Source: Turritopsis dohrnii
Taxonomy: Eukaryota; Cnidaria; Hydrozoa; Anthoathecata; Oceaniidae
Assembly (NCBI GenBank): GCA_027922465.2
Contig: BQMF02000119.1
Location: 744,001 to 808,000, forward strand
DNA length: 64,000 nucleotides
Reading direction: 5' to 3'
Shown here piece after piece: positions 30,802 to 41,156 of the stretch (positions within the stretch are counted from its first letter, which is position 1; each line of letters starts with the position of its first letter). The position numbers were made by a program, and so were the translations under genes. Under the pieces are notes generated by a model. It saw nothing but the letters and a program-made list of their open reading frames with translations. It did no database searches and was not told the DNA's origin.

Positions 30802-32263
30802 TATTTTGCTGAGCTTATACATGCCTGGTAACCTCGATCGAATCGACGTTTTTCACGACGAAAAAAGTGTCGGCGTTCGACAAACGTGGGTTGCTTGTTA
30901 GAAGAATGTTTAACTTCAACGTTGGATCGTATACGACGTTTTACGAATTCTCTCTTTCTCTACGATTGGTGAATCGAAGTTAAAGCGTGAAGAACGAAGA
31001 TAAAAATGCTTCGAGATTTCCGTTGTTCTTCCTGTTGTTTATAAACTATTGTTTATCCAATCACAATACGTTGTTTTTGTTTGTTTGTTTTTATGTGAAA
31101 AGAGATTTTAGTTTCGTGGAAGAGGAGAAAACATGGAAAAGAAAATAAAACTTATACAAATGATTTTCTCAAGATGTTTGAAGAAGTTTACGTCATAGCT
31201 TGTAATTTTTTTAGATTTGACTTTAAAGCGAATAGACTTTCTTCTTGAAATTTGTTTTCTTCGTGCGTGTAATCGAGACTATCGTAAATGCTCCGTAAAT
31301 GATTAAAGCGGAAACACCACAAGCGATGTGTAGATCACAAAATTATAAGGAAGAAATCGCGGAGGGGTGGTGAATTGGTCGGGGTTGTGGTGGATATAAC
31401 ACGTTCAATATTACAGGATGTTTGATCTGTTTTTCATTGAACGTTGGTGTGGAGTACAGTGCGTATAACTGTTGATAATCTGGTTAGCGTTCGATGTCTA
31501 CCTTCAACCCTTACTACGACGTGGTGATTCAAGGTTCAAATATCAATAATGGATTAAAGATCTTCGCTAACTCATACATTTTCGTGTAGTGAAGTTTTTC
31601 CTTCGAAAAAGAGTGGTTGGCCTTTCTTCTCTTCACTCCTGTGCTGCCATTTTAAACATGTCTTCAGACGTTGACGGCAAATGGGATGCGTCCTTTGCAA
31701 ACGAAGACGGAAAAACAGATACGACTGTCGATGTTATTTCCATGACACGACGATGATTCCAATGTCTCTTCAATCATAATTGCTAATAATTTACCAAATA
31801 CAGGGCGACATACTAGAGATAACACTAAAGCCTGGTTCACATTAAGATATTGGAAGGATAAAGATGACAAAGATCCAAAACTATGACCTGAAAAACGTCA
31901 ACAAGAAACATCTAGTCGTGTCTTATTACCAAATCAATTTCTTTTGTTCTATCAGATTTCCATAAACAGTCGAATCTCTATAACTCGAATATTGCGAACT
32001 TTCTTTAATTCGAACGAATTTCAATCTCCCTTTATTGTTTCGAGAAACTTCACTGAATACGAAAAAAGGACGGCTTGAAAATGACGATGTAATCACAGGA
32101 CGCACTTACCAGGAATTTCGACGTGATCCAACAAAGGCATCTACTGTCCAAATCATGATATCTTATGTAACACTTCCTTTATTGTCCTGTTCCACCAAAC
32201 ATAACACAGATGACATGATTGACCACTCACTCAATCTCCTACTGTACTTATACTTGTAACATA
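30802..32263. other. No gene; left end of a Harbinger-like MITE at about 31828
   Basis: TAAAGCCTGGTTCACATTAAG at about 31825 matches the ends of the MITEs at 6484 and 32467, without its partner nearby. A fragment of the TCGAATCTCTATAACTCGAA repeat lies at about 31970-32040. Nothing else is supported. Confidence 0.45.
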
Positions 32264-32423
32264 CAATGGAATCTCTCTAGCTCGAACTCGCAAGGGACCG
32301 AAAAATTTGTTCGAGATAGAGAATGTTCGAGATAAAGAAAGTTAGCTCTTCAAGTTAACTGTTCAAGGGACCGAGATTTTTGTTCGAGATAGGGAGATAT
32401 TCGAGATAGAGAGATTCCACATG
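32264..32423. mobile_element. Pogo-like MITE (CAATGGAATCTC ends)
   Basis: A 160-bp sequence starting CAATGGAATCTCTCTAGCTC and ending GAGATAGAGAGATTCCACATG, between TA duplications (32262-32263, 32424-32425). It has two internal copies of AAGGGACCGA. Related in layout to 6095-6266 and 27169-27857. Confidence 0.7.
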
Positions 32424-32466
32424 TATAACATATAGAGTTTTGCTTTGTGACAGTATAGCCATAAAA

Positions 32467-32847
32467 AGCCTGGTTCAGAACTGACGATTACGGCGACTAC
32501 GACGATAAAAATCAATCGTCGTAATCGCCAGTCGCCTGGTGTGGGCCTCTCGAATATTTCAAAATACTAATTTCAAAATTCTTTCAAACATGCGATACTT
32601 TTTCCCCAAGTTAAAATTGATTTTTTTTGTAAAATTTGCACGTGCCCTCACGATCTTGAAACAACAGAATTGCCGTAAAATTCAATAGATTTTTACATAC
32701 AATAGAGCGAAAAAATGTCAAACCTTTTTTATATTTTGACGTCGTAATCGTTAGGCGCTTACGACAATTACGAAAGTGTTCGCATTAGATCATTACCCTG
32801 AATTTTAATGGTCGTAATCATCGAAATCACTAGGTTTGAACCAGGCT
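32467..32847. mobile_element. Harbinger-like MITE (AGCCTGGTTCAG ends)
   Basis: Left AGCCTGGTTCAGAACTGACG, right end GGTTTGAACCAGGCT, with GATTACGACGATT-type subterminal motifs as in the element at 6484-7224. The flanking trinucleotides do not match, so the TSD is lost or a boundary is off. Confidence 0.6.
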
Positions 32848-33514
32848 TACGTGAATGTCCGAACACTTTGGTTATGAACATCCACGTCACCACTTCATTT
32901 GAAAATCTTCAACTTTTACTGTTTTATTAAAAAAATCAAGCAGAAAATTTGAAAATTATAATGAAGAAGGTTCACTCGACTAATGTATGAAACAAATCGA
33001 TACGAAATACATTGGACTGTCAAAATGGCGAATCACTTCCAAAGTAAAAGACAAACCCACTTAGTGTAAACAAACCCTTAAAGTTGACGTATTAAGAAGG
33101 AACATTTCTTACATTGAAGTATCTTGAGATTCTATGACCAGAGTAAACCGTTCATTTGTAACTTCGTCACGCAGGAAAAGAGTCAACAAACAGAAAGAAA
33201 CCTTTCGAATCAAATCATGGCGAAAATATTCTTCTAACTAAAATACTGTCAATTACAAATACAAGTTTTCTAAAGTTCATATTTACATTCTACTATAAAA
33301 AGAACAGATTTTCATAATAGGTAAAAAATCGATTTTAAGCCATTTGCTTATATATTGGCTCATTTTTAGGGTCAGTGTTTTTGAGACTGTCCTACGATCA
33401 AAGAGAACTTATAAATTCGATCTCATTAAAAATATCTTTGACACTTATTTGAGGGGGGTGGGGGGTGGTGTTTAGATGCCATATGTTTTTGGGTTTTTTT
33501 GCATATTTATATAG

Positions 33515-33688
33515 AACAGCGAAGAAAAGGAGATAAAGGAATTTGACACCTTAAGTAAAAAGGAAAAAGACAGCAAGCTGGATTTGCTTCGATTCAAAGG
33601 AGATTTGTACTGGAACATGAAAGTATTAAAAAATGGTGGTGAACTTATAATACGGCAAAGACCTTTGTACCCTGCGTATATTGTTTAG
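33515..33688 (+). CDS. Candidate terminal exon, unknown gene
   Basis: A pyrimidine-rich stretch ending ATATTTATATAG is followed by a 57-codon open frame and stop: EEKEIKEFDTLSKKEKDSKL, DLLRFKGDLYWNMKVLKNGG and RQRPLYPAYIV. Charged and lysine-rich, with no recognised domain. No upstream exon was identified; it could be chance. Confidence 0.25.
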   Translation, partial: NSEEKEIKEFDTLSKKEKDSKLDLLRFKGDLYWNMKVLKNGGELIIRQRPLYPAYIV

Positions 33689-34788
33689 CTTTTGTTACTA
33701 AATCGATAATGTAGAGACAATTAAAAAAAATATTGAATAACTCTATTAAAACTTACGTTGTTAAATATGTTTCAAGATAACAAACGGTTACACGTAGAGC
33801 TGAGGGTTGCACTATGCTGATGTCAGTAGAAATAGAACAATTGAGCAATGATCTGGGAACAAAGAGCTGTCTATTATTAACAAAGCGTTCAAACAAAGTA
33901 AAAAAAAATGATTGGCTCTCTCCTGCAAATGATCTCAAAATAAAACTGCTGACACACTTTTTTCTGGACCTTGAATTTTAGGTTTTACGGATGCGTTATC
34001 CTGAAAAGTGCTAGCAATAGACATGTGTCCATATTTTGGATATTATCTATTCACTAGTATTTATTACAGTTTTAACCTTGTATCTAGTTATTTATCATTT
34101 TTTCTCCACCTTATGATCGTTCGTTATCTTTAAGCATATAAACGTTAACATGGTCATCGTCATCATTCCCGGTTTTAAGCTAGTAGAACCCCCAAAAACT
34201 TTTAAGTTTTTGAAAAATTTTTTTTTGATAAACTGTTAGAAAAATCTATTGGTGAACTAATTCCGAAAACAGAATTCGAAAATTCCTTGTAGAAGTTATG
34301 TTAATTTCCATGGAGGGTGGTAGAAGAAGAAATTCTGAAAATAATGTTTTTGACACATGAGAAAACATAATTTTCAACTGGTCTCTTTTACTTGGACTTG
34401 GCATTGTTTCGGAATCCTTTTCATTTGTCGACTTTGGTCTTATGTCTTTTGCTTTCTTGAGCTTTTGGCTATTTCTTTGAAGCTCAAACATTTGCTCCCT
34501 GAGGTTACTGACTGAAATTTGTGTATGTTTCTATAATCTTGGCTTATCCCATTAATCTCAGTCTTGACAAACGAATAATAATTATCAGAAATGGGTAAAG
34601 TTAATACAGTAAAACAGAAAACAAGAAGAATGAAAAGAATGAAGAATGAAAAGAAATTTGAAAAATCTCGTCCAACAACAACAACAAAGAATCCAGAAAT
34701 CAAAATCATCCTCGGTTCTCAATTTTTCTAATACTTTAACAGTCAAGTTGGCGCAATCTTGTCCTTGGACATCAGATAATGTAGGGCT
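33689..34788. other. No gene seen
   Basis: AT-rich sequence. Open frames on the minus strand between 34246 and 34902 are low-complexity (Phe/Ser-rich) and probably not coding. Confidence 0.45.
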
Positions 34789-35906
34789 TTGAAGTGTACT
34801 GCTCAGGTTGTCACTATGAGAAAGTATCAGCTCTCTCAAGCAGACACCAAACACGAAGTTGAAAGAAAACAACTTGAACAGTTGAAGTTGAAGTTGTGTC
34901 AACTGCTTCCAGCTCTAAAATTAAGACTATTCTTACTGACACTCAGACATAGTATTGCCGTAGATTCTGCGGAAGTATTTGATTGCGAAGTGATAAGCAG
35001 ATATTGTAAACGATGTAAATTAAAAGAAAAGTTGAAATACAGTGACAGAAATGCATATGATATATGGCTTGCTAAACATAAGTGTAAACTTAATCATGAG
35101 GGCTCGGCGGGAGCAATGAAGTTAAAACGCTCTCTCCGTTACCACAAAATTTATAGGAGATGGAGATAGTAAAAGCTATCATTCAGTTAAGGATGTTTAC
35201 GGTGATATCGAAGTTGAAAAACTTGAATTTGTTGGCTATATTCAAAAGCGAGTTGGTAACCGATTACGAAATTTAAAAAAAAAAAACGTAAAGGGACTTG
35301 GTGGACGAGGCAAGTTAACCCAAGCCCAAATCGACCGCCTCCAAAATTATTATGGCATTGCAGTGCGATTAAATGTAGGGGACTTTAAAGGAATGCAAAA
35401 TGCAGTACATGCTGCTTTGTCCCATGTGCCAAAAACAATTACCATGACGCATACTGTCCTAAAGGTGAAACTATGAGCTGGTGGTGTAATTATGAGCGTG
35501 ACAAAGCCTTGGGTACAACTTACACAGCAGGTAAAGGATTGTCACTCCAAGTATGTTAAACCAGTATTTGAGGACTTGAGTAAGGAAAGTCTACTCAAGA
35601 AACGTCTTCATGGTCAAACGCAGAACCGAAATGAAAGTTTCAATTCACTGATATGGGAACGACTTTCGAAAGCAACATTTGTGTCGCTTACCCAATTATG
35701 TTATGATGCCATGGCTCATGAGGGACAATATTATAACTGCGGTAAAGCAATTATTAGGACATCAAGGAGATGAAAAGGTCGCTATTCCTACTTTGCTCCT
35801 TGCTGTTGGAAGATCGTTAGAAGATATTGCTTGTACGAAACGAGCCTGGGGTATTCGGTTGAAAGATCAGGATATAATCGAGGATGCAAGATCGTTTTTT
35901 AAATAA
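34789..35906 (+). pseudogene. Mutator-like transposase-domain pseudogene
   Basis: Pieces in several frames line up with one family: an N-terminal piece with KRCKLKEKLKYSDRNAYDIW; FIGDGDSKSYHSVKDVYGDI, EKLEFVGYIQKRVGNRLRNL and QAQIDRLQNYYGIAVRLNVG in the middle; and LHGQTQNRNESFNSLIWERL with SKATFVSLTQLCYDAMAHEG at the end. This is the GDGDSK / VQKRVG / QNYYG layout of the Mutator-like transposase domain proteins common in cnidarians and molluscs; the GDGD Asp would be catalytic. Stops and frame changes occur at about 35167, 35474 and 35770, a stretch before GDGDSK is deleted, and a poly-A run (35273-35286) interrupts the middle. Confidence 0.7.
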
Positions 35907-36100
35907 CAAACACATATTGTTGTCAACAATTTTTTTAATTAGCGGGACAATTTGATACCCCCTAAACATGCCATATGCATCATTTGCAGACCATATAACC
36001 TTGAAACACTTAATGGGACATAAAATGTCCCGATAATATTTTTGTCCCACTAAGTATAAAAAATTTCATTAACTTGTCCCGCTATGTGAATTGGTAAAAA

Positions 36101-36101
<1 letters not shown>

Positions 36102-36132
<31 letters not shown>

Positions 36133-36140
36133 GCAACAAC
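36102..36140. repeat. (AAC)n microsatellite
   Basis: About twelve AAC units with one AGC interruption, just upstream of a possible small gene. Confidence 0.9.
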
Positions 36141-36150
36141 TGCTACAGCG

Positions 36151-36475
36151 ATGAGCAGTAAGTTAAATTTTCATTTCATTAATCAATTCGTTTATTTGGC
36201 TTCTTTATACTCTTGTTCCTATTTCAGCATTAAGCTACAAAGACTACCTTAAGTATCGGGTCGAACACTCTGGCCCAAGTTCAAGGAAGCCATACAGGAA
36301 ATGGAAGGAACTGGGCGGGGCTGATCGGCCCGGTTTTAGTTGGAAATGTGGAGGAAGAGGGAGCGGAGAAAAAGAAATCGGGCGTGGAAGAGGAAGAGAC
36401 GGACGGGAAAATGTTCAAAATGAGGGGAGGGGAATAATTATTTATAACAGCACCGTAAATTTATATCAAAACTAA
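36151..36475 (+). CDS. Possible two-exon gene, 84 aa, RG-rich
   Basis: An ATG at 36151 is followed after 7 bases by a consensus donor (GCA|GTAAGT); a TTCCTATTTCAG acceptor at 36227 continues the frame to a stop at 36475. The product reads SYKDYLKYRVEHSGPSSRKP, then a Gly/Arg/Glu-rich tail (GRGSGEKEIGRGRGRDGREN). Base composition is clearly GC-richer than the flanks. The extremely short first exon and lack of known homology keep confidence low; the reading could instead start upstream through the AAC repeat. Confidence 0.3.
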
Positions 36476-37330
36476 ACTCACAAAAATTTAGGAAGTGTAA
36501 AGTTTTTTTGATGTAAATTTACGGTCTACTTTTGTTTGTTTATTTTTATACTTTTTATTATTTATTTATTTTTTTTTTTTATTATTTTTTATTTTTATAC
36601 TTTTATTATTTATTTCTATTGTTTTGTTTAAATTGAACCATGACGTTCAATCTGTTACATTTTATTTGTTTGCGATTAAGCTTCTTCTGTTGGATAATGA
36701 AACAAAAGTGAAATAATCTAATTCTAAAACTGGAAGTTCCCTCCTGAAAGTATAAAGTGTATAAAGTATATACCTGAAGAGATATAACAGACATTGTACA
36801 TAAAAAGACGTTCACTTTTAATATATTTTGTATTTATATTTTATTTATGTATATTTTGTGTTAATATTGAAAAGATTTGTTACTAGTTTCTATTCTTGAA
36901 GCTTACTGAAAGCTAATTTTGCTTTTTCGGGTTCATCACTGGTATAGAAAGCTGACACGGAAAGCTTAAAACATTCCCCATTAAGCACTTGTCCGTAAAT
37001 CGGATTATTCCGATGAAAATCGGGGAATCGGAATTCTTGTTGGAATTGCAAAGGTTGAGCCGTACCTAAAAATTAATGCTGTGTCCGCCCCTGAAGAGAG
37101 TAACTCGTGATCTGTTCAAAATTAAAAAACGTTTTTAGATCTATCCTTTAGCTTCTCAGTAAGCCAAATCTCAATCTCAGAGCTTTTTTGGTTTTGTAAA
37201 TTGTACATCAAACGTAAGTGGCTCTGACACGAAAAATGAAAAATGAAAAAAAAAAGAGCTTCAAAGATTTTTGTAAGATCAACCTTTTTGCACAATATAA
37301 AATTTAACACGGAGAAAAAGGTTCATCACA
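36476..37330. other. No gene seen
   Basis: AT-rich, with long T/A runs around 36560-36610. Nothing supported. Confidence 0.5.
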
Positions 37331-37845
37331 TTGACTGCAGGCAAACAAACATTTGTGTATCTTGTTAATAAAGCCATTGAACAGTTTTACCCAGATGGAA
37401 ATGAAGAACGAGATAGATTGGAAACAAAACTACGACACAAATTGGTTGAAGATCTTGATAACCCTTCAAAATTACATGGAACAAACAGGGTTTTACACCT
37501 CAAAATGTGTTTTTACACTAATAACAAGTGATGATGATAGGTGCAATGCAAACATTTCCAATGGTTCTGATGCTGGCGATCTAATGGTTGGTGTAACTGA
37601 TGATTTTCTAACTTCAACACCAAAACGTTTGGAGAAAAGGAAAACTAATGATCAACCAGAATTTTATTGAATTTGCTGAAACCGTTCTGCAATTTAATAT
37701 TATCAATAGGTTCGAGCCTGAAACATTTCGTGAAGACCTAGAAATGCATATTGCTTTATTAACTGCTAAGAGTATTGATGACTTTTTAATTAGAATACAG
37801 TATATCTCGTTAAGTCAGATCAATTTTCATCAGCTGCTTTACTGA
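37331..37845 (+). pseudogene. Unrecognised coding-like fragments
   Basis: Three short frames follow one another: QTFVYLVNKAIEQFYPDGNE with KLRHKLVEDLDNPSKLHGTN, then a Thr/Ser/Asp-rich piece, then FIEFAETVLQFNIINRFEPE. They have protein-like composition but no domain I can name, and are separated by stops. Probably part of a decayed element. Confidence 0.3.
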
Positions 37846-38133
37846 AAAATACAAGATTTTAAAATATTAGACTGATGGATGCTACGAGAACCAACTCACG
37901 CGTTTAATTTCACCTTTCACAGTTTTGAAGGATAAAGGCAAAAAATCAAATTCCTTTGAAGTTCATGATGCGATGGAATGAACCATGATGTCATTGAAAT
38001 CTTAACTTATCTGAAAATTCTGATTGACACTATCCATATCCTGACTGTTCTGACACAGGTTTTATTATGCAATGCATTGCTCTTTGGATAAGAGAAGCGT
38101 GCAGTATTACGAAGAGTTCAAAGTCGAAGATAG

Positions 38134-38517
38134 ATGATGATATGTAATGTTTATAGAACACCTAACCAAAATATTTTTTTTATAGGACATCTCTCTGATG
38201 TACTTGATTTTTATGCAGATTATGAAAATATTATAATAGATGGTGATTTTAACCTAGATCAAACAAACGCTGATTTGGGTGAATTTCTTATGAGTCACTC
38301 TCTTTACAATCATATGCGAGGAAAAACCTGTTGGAAAGCTTCATCTGGATCTTGCATCGACTTGATTCTTCCCAACAGGAAACACTCTCTCATGAGTACA
38401 GGAACTGTCAACCATCATTCTCTGATCTACACCATACTGAAAACTACATTAGAAAAAGGTTCTGCTATAAAGGTATTCTTTCGTACATACAAAGACTTTG
38501 GCAAGGATGTTTTTTAA
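38134..38517 (+). pseudogene. Non-LTR retrotransposon endonuclease fragment
   Basis: The frame reads NVYRTPNQN, then DGDFNLDQTNADLGEFLMSH, TCWKASSGSCIDLILPNRKH and NHHSLIYTILKTTL. This is the second half of an APE-type endonuclease: GDFN with its metal-binding Asp, SxIDLIL, and HHSLI where the family usually has SDHxxI; here the Asp before the His is replaced (VNHHS). The start and the reverse transcriptase are missing. Confidence 0.65.
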
Positions 38518-38680
38518 GCATAACTACCTAGCTGTATGAATATTGATATAGCAAATTATGAAGATTTGCTATCACTTTCTTTCCATTGACTGACTTCAAT
38601 GAGTGAAGACCTGCTGCGTGAAATTAACTGAAAATTAGTAAAAAAAGAAATTCCCAGAAAGTCAGAAGAAAAACTCAATA

Positions 38681-40238
38681 ATGTCTAGTCGGAGGAAGAT
38701 ATGGAGAAAGATATGAGATAGAATCGTGCCCAGTGTGTCAAAGCGAAGTGTTGCAAAGAAGTATGGGATTGAGGAATCGACGTTGCGTTTCCGCCTTCGT
38801 AAAGAAAACAGAAAACAACGAGCTTGGAAAAGCTAGACGGAAGTAATAAGACTTAATTTTTGATAAACTATAAAATAGTATCCTTCAAGGGCTACTACAT
38901 TTTACTACAATACTTCTTCTTTTTAATAGAACTGCTTTAAATGTGAAGACAGAGGACAGGCTTGCAAAATGCATTAGCATTGCTTGCAGTCTTAGATTTA
39001 TGAATAATCAAAAGAATTATCAATGCCTTTCCTATACCTTCATTCAGGGTGAACGTGGACTCAAAATGTGCTGGACCATTGAAATGAGAATACTACACAG
39101 ACGAGTTTCTGAGCTTGGCATTAACAAGCCTCTGACCAAATGCGAATTCGTAAACCAGATTTGCGAATTATGGAACAAAGGCATGAAAAAGGATTGGAAA
39201 CAACAGGTACTTAAAAATTGACGGTACAAACCAATTTTAGGGTTAAAAGAAATATTTGCACTTACATTTTGATTATGATTTTAAGGAATATTTCCGGTCA
39301 ATCCTGAAAAGTTCAGACGAATCAATTGCTCATCTGTTTCACCTGCACCAATAACAACGCACGCATGCAGCATTGTGTCAACATGCACGTCCAACAAACC
39401 CTTTGAAGAGCTGTTTTTAGACCGTGTTAAGCCTCAAGAAAAGTCAAAAACCCCGAAAAAACATCAAAAATTGGATTTGAGAGCACAGGTAAATTTATGA
39501 TCATAGACTTCAAATTAATTAAGATCCTTATATTCACAAAAGTAATTTCTATGAATGCTAATCTATCTACGTCATGTAATTCAGGTTGTTTCATTCACGA
39601 AGCTACTTGAGGCAATTAAAGTGAAGGAAAAAAAAAAGAAGAAAAGGCAACAGAAGCTTGAAAGAGGAAAAAGCTTAGGGAAGAGAGAAAAAAGAACATC
39701 AAGAAAAGAATGAATCGAAAGGAAAGAGAACAGAAAAGAAAAGAAAGGTAGAGAAAGATGGAAAGCAACAGGAAGATGGAGAAGAAGAACCAGTAAGATT
39801 TGATATTTCATATGAAAGCGACAATGATGATGAAGAAGAAGAGGAAGAAGATGATGTATAAGGAAAGGAAGAACAAGAAGAACCAATGCATCGTGCCCTA
39901 TGGACGAGTGGTGGGACAAGTTATCCCCACCCGTAAAAGAAGGCGAAATACTTGGCAAGTGGTTTGCCTGTATATTCCAACATACAAAAACGCCATCACC
40001 CTATATTGGAAGGGCAACAAAGCGTTTTTTAAATGATGAAAGCGGACTAGTTGTTGCACTAGAACTGGATTGCCTGGAAAGGAAAGTGAGGTCTGCAGAT
40101 AACATTCTTAAGCAGGGTACAGTTGGAATTGACGTTTTTCCTGTTAAAGGTGCTATCTGTGGACCATTGGGCATTCACTCCATTAAGGAATCGACAATGG
40201 GAGTGCCCAGGTTGTCCATTGATTGTGAAACATTTTGA
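38681..40238 (+). pseudogene. Gutted pogo-family transposase copy
   Basis: Paralogue of the gene at 41157. Surviving blocks: the HTH region (SVAKKYGIEESTLRFRLRKE near 38740-38810), a block RLAKCISIACSLRF at 38957, a piece from beyond the core (LTKCEFVNQICELWNKGMKK at 39133), GIFPVNPEKF after 39281, FEELFLDRVK near 39402, and the whole C-terminal domain at 39935-40230 (GKWFACIFQHTKTPSPYIGR). The catalytic DDD region is deleted. Blocks are separated by intron remnants and stops; the linker is strongly Lys/Glu-rich. It lies head-to-tail with the seven-exon copy. Confidence 0.75.
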
Positions 40239-41082
40239 AAATATTAAAAAATGGACCATTCTTTACAGTACAATAATTTTGTAAGTCGCAAGTGCAACTG
40301 AAAATTAGCAAAGAGCGTAAAATCAAATGACCATTCTATTTTTCGTATCCTTTTGTGCAAATCCCATTTTAACGTTTTATTTGCAACGGTACTGCCGTTT
40401 TAAACTCTCCCCGCCGCCTACAATATTCATTGCGCATACAGAAGCAAGTGTGGAATAATTATGTGGAACGATTAGCATTTTTGGTTTCTAATCGTTCTGC
40501 ACTCTAAATCCCTTGTTTGCAGCAAAACCAACAACAATTAAAAGTTAAAACAGTTTTAAGTAATATCTACATGGCAAATAGGTATGTCTTAGTACAACAT
40601 CCACTGATCATATTTCTTCAAATTTCCAAATAAGATTAAAGCAGGTAGCGGTAATAATAAAACGGAAATCTTAGATCATTTCGAAACATACTGATGGTGT
40701 GAACATTTATGTTGTAATCGCAACACGCAATTTTCGTGTTCATCGTACAGCGGGCGGGTTTGTGTTGAAGAAATCACCAAATACGTGCTAATCACGAATC
40801 CCCGCTGGCCCGAAGGGTTCGAAAACTCAATCAAAGCGACATAGCGCTGAAAAAAACGTTGCGTAATGATTACAAAAAAATTATACACAAGTATTATAAA
40901 TGTTACACATGCAATCCAAGCTACATATACAGCTTATAGCTTCATCTATAAAGCTTATATGTATATCTATTTCTGGGGGTTTGATTGACAATTTAAAACA
41001 TCCAATATTCCTTTCAATTGTTACGCAAGATGTTGTAATAATCATCATTGGCTACGTGATTATTAAATCGGACATGCAGCCC
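40239..41082. other. Spacer between two pogo copies
   Basis: Holds no coding. GCGTAATGATTAC at 40861 and GTTACGCAAG at about 41021 recur beyond the downstream gene (44188-44440), suggesting subterminal repeats of the 41-44 kb element. A small hairpin AACGATTAG...CTAATCGTT lies at about 40478. Confidence 0.4.
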
Positions 41083-41090
41083 TATAAAAA
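41047..41090 (+). promoter_or_regulatory. Candidate core promoter of the seven-exon pogo gene
   Basis: ATTGG (inverted CCAAT) at 41047-41051 and TATAAAAA at 41083-41090 lie 67-110 bp before the start codon at 41157, consistent spacing for a TATA-driven promoter. Assigned by sequence only. Confidence 0.45.
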
Positions 41091-41156
41091 TCCCCTTACA
41101 CAGAAACCTACTTCATTTCAAAAAGATAGTGCTCGAAAAGAAGTACACTTAAAAAC

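Noticed and set aside
35940..36085. AGCGGGACAA / TTGTCCCGCT inverted pair
   Set aside because: Short arms and no matching flanks; possibly a scrap of a MITE but not supportable.
39581..39958. Minus-strand 125-codon frame with many Leu/Phe/Ser
   Set aside because: Antisense of the Lys/Glu-rich linker of the pogo relic; apparent hydrophobic segments are an artefact of GA-rich sequence.
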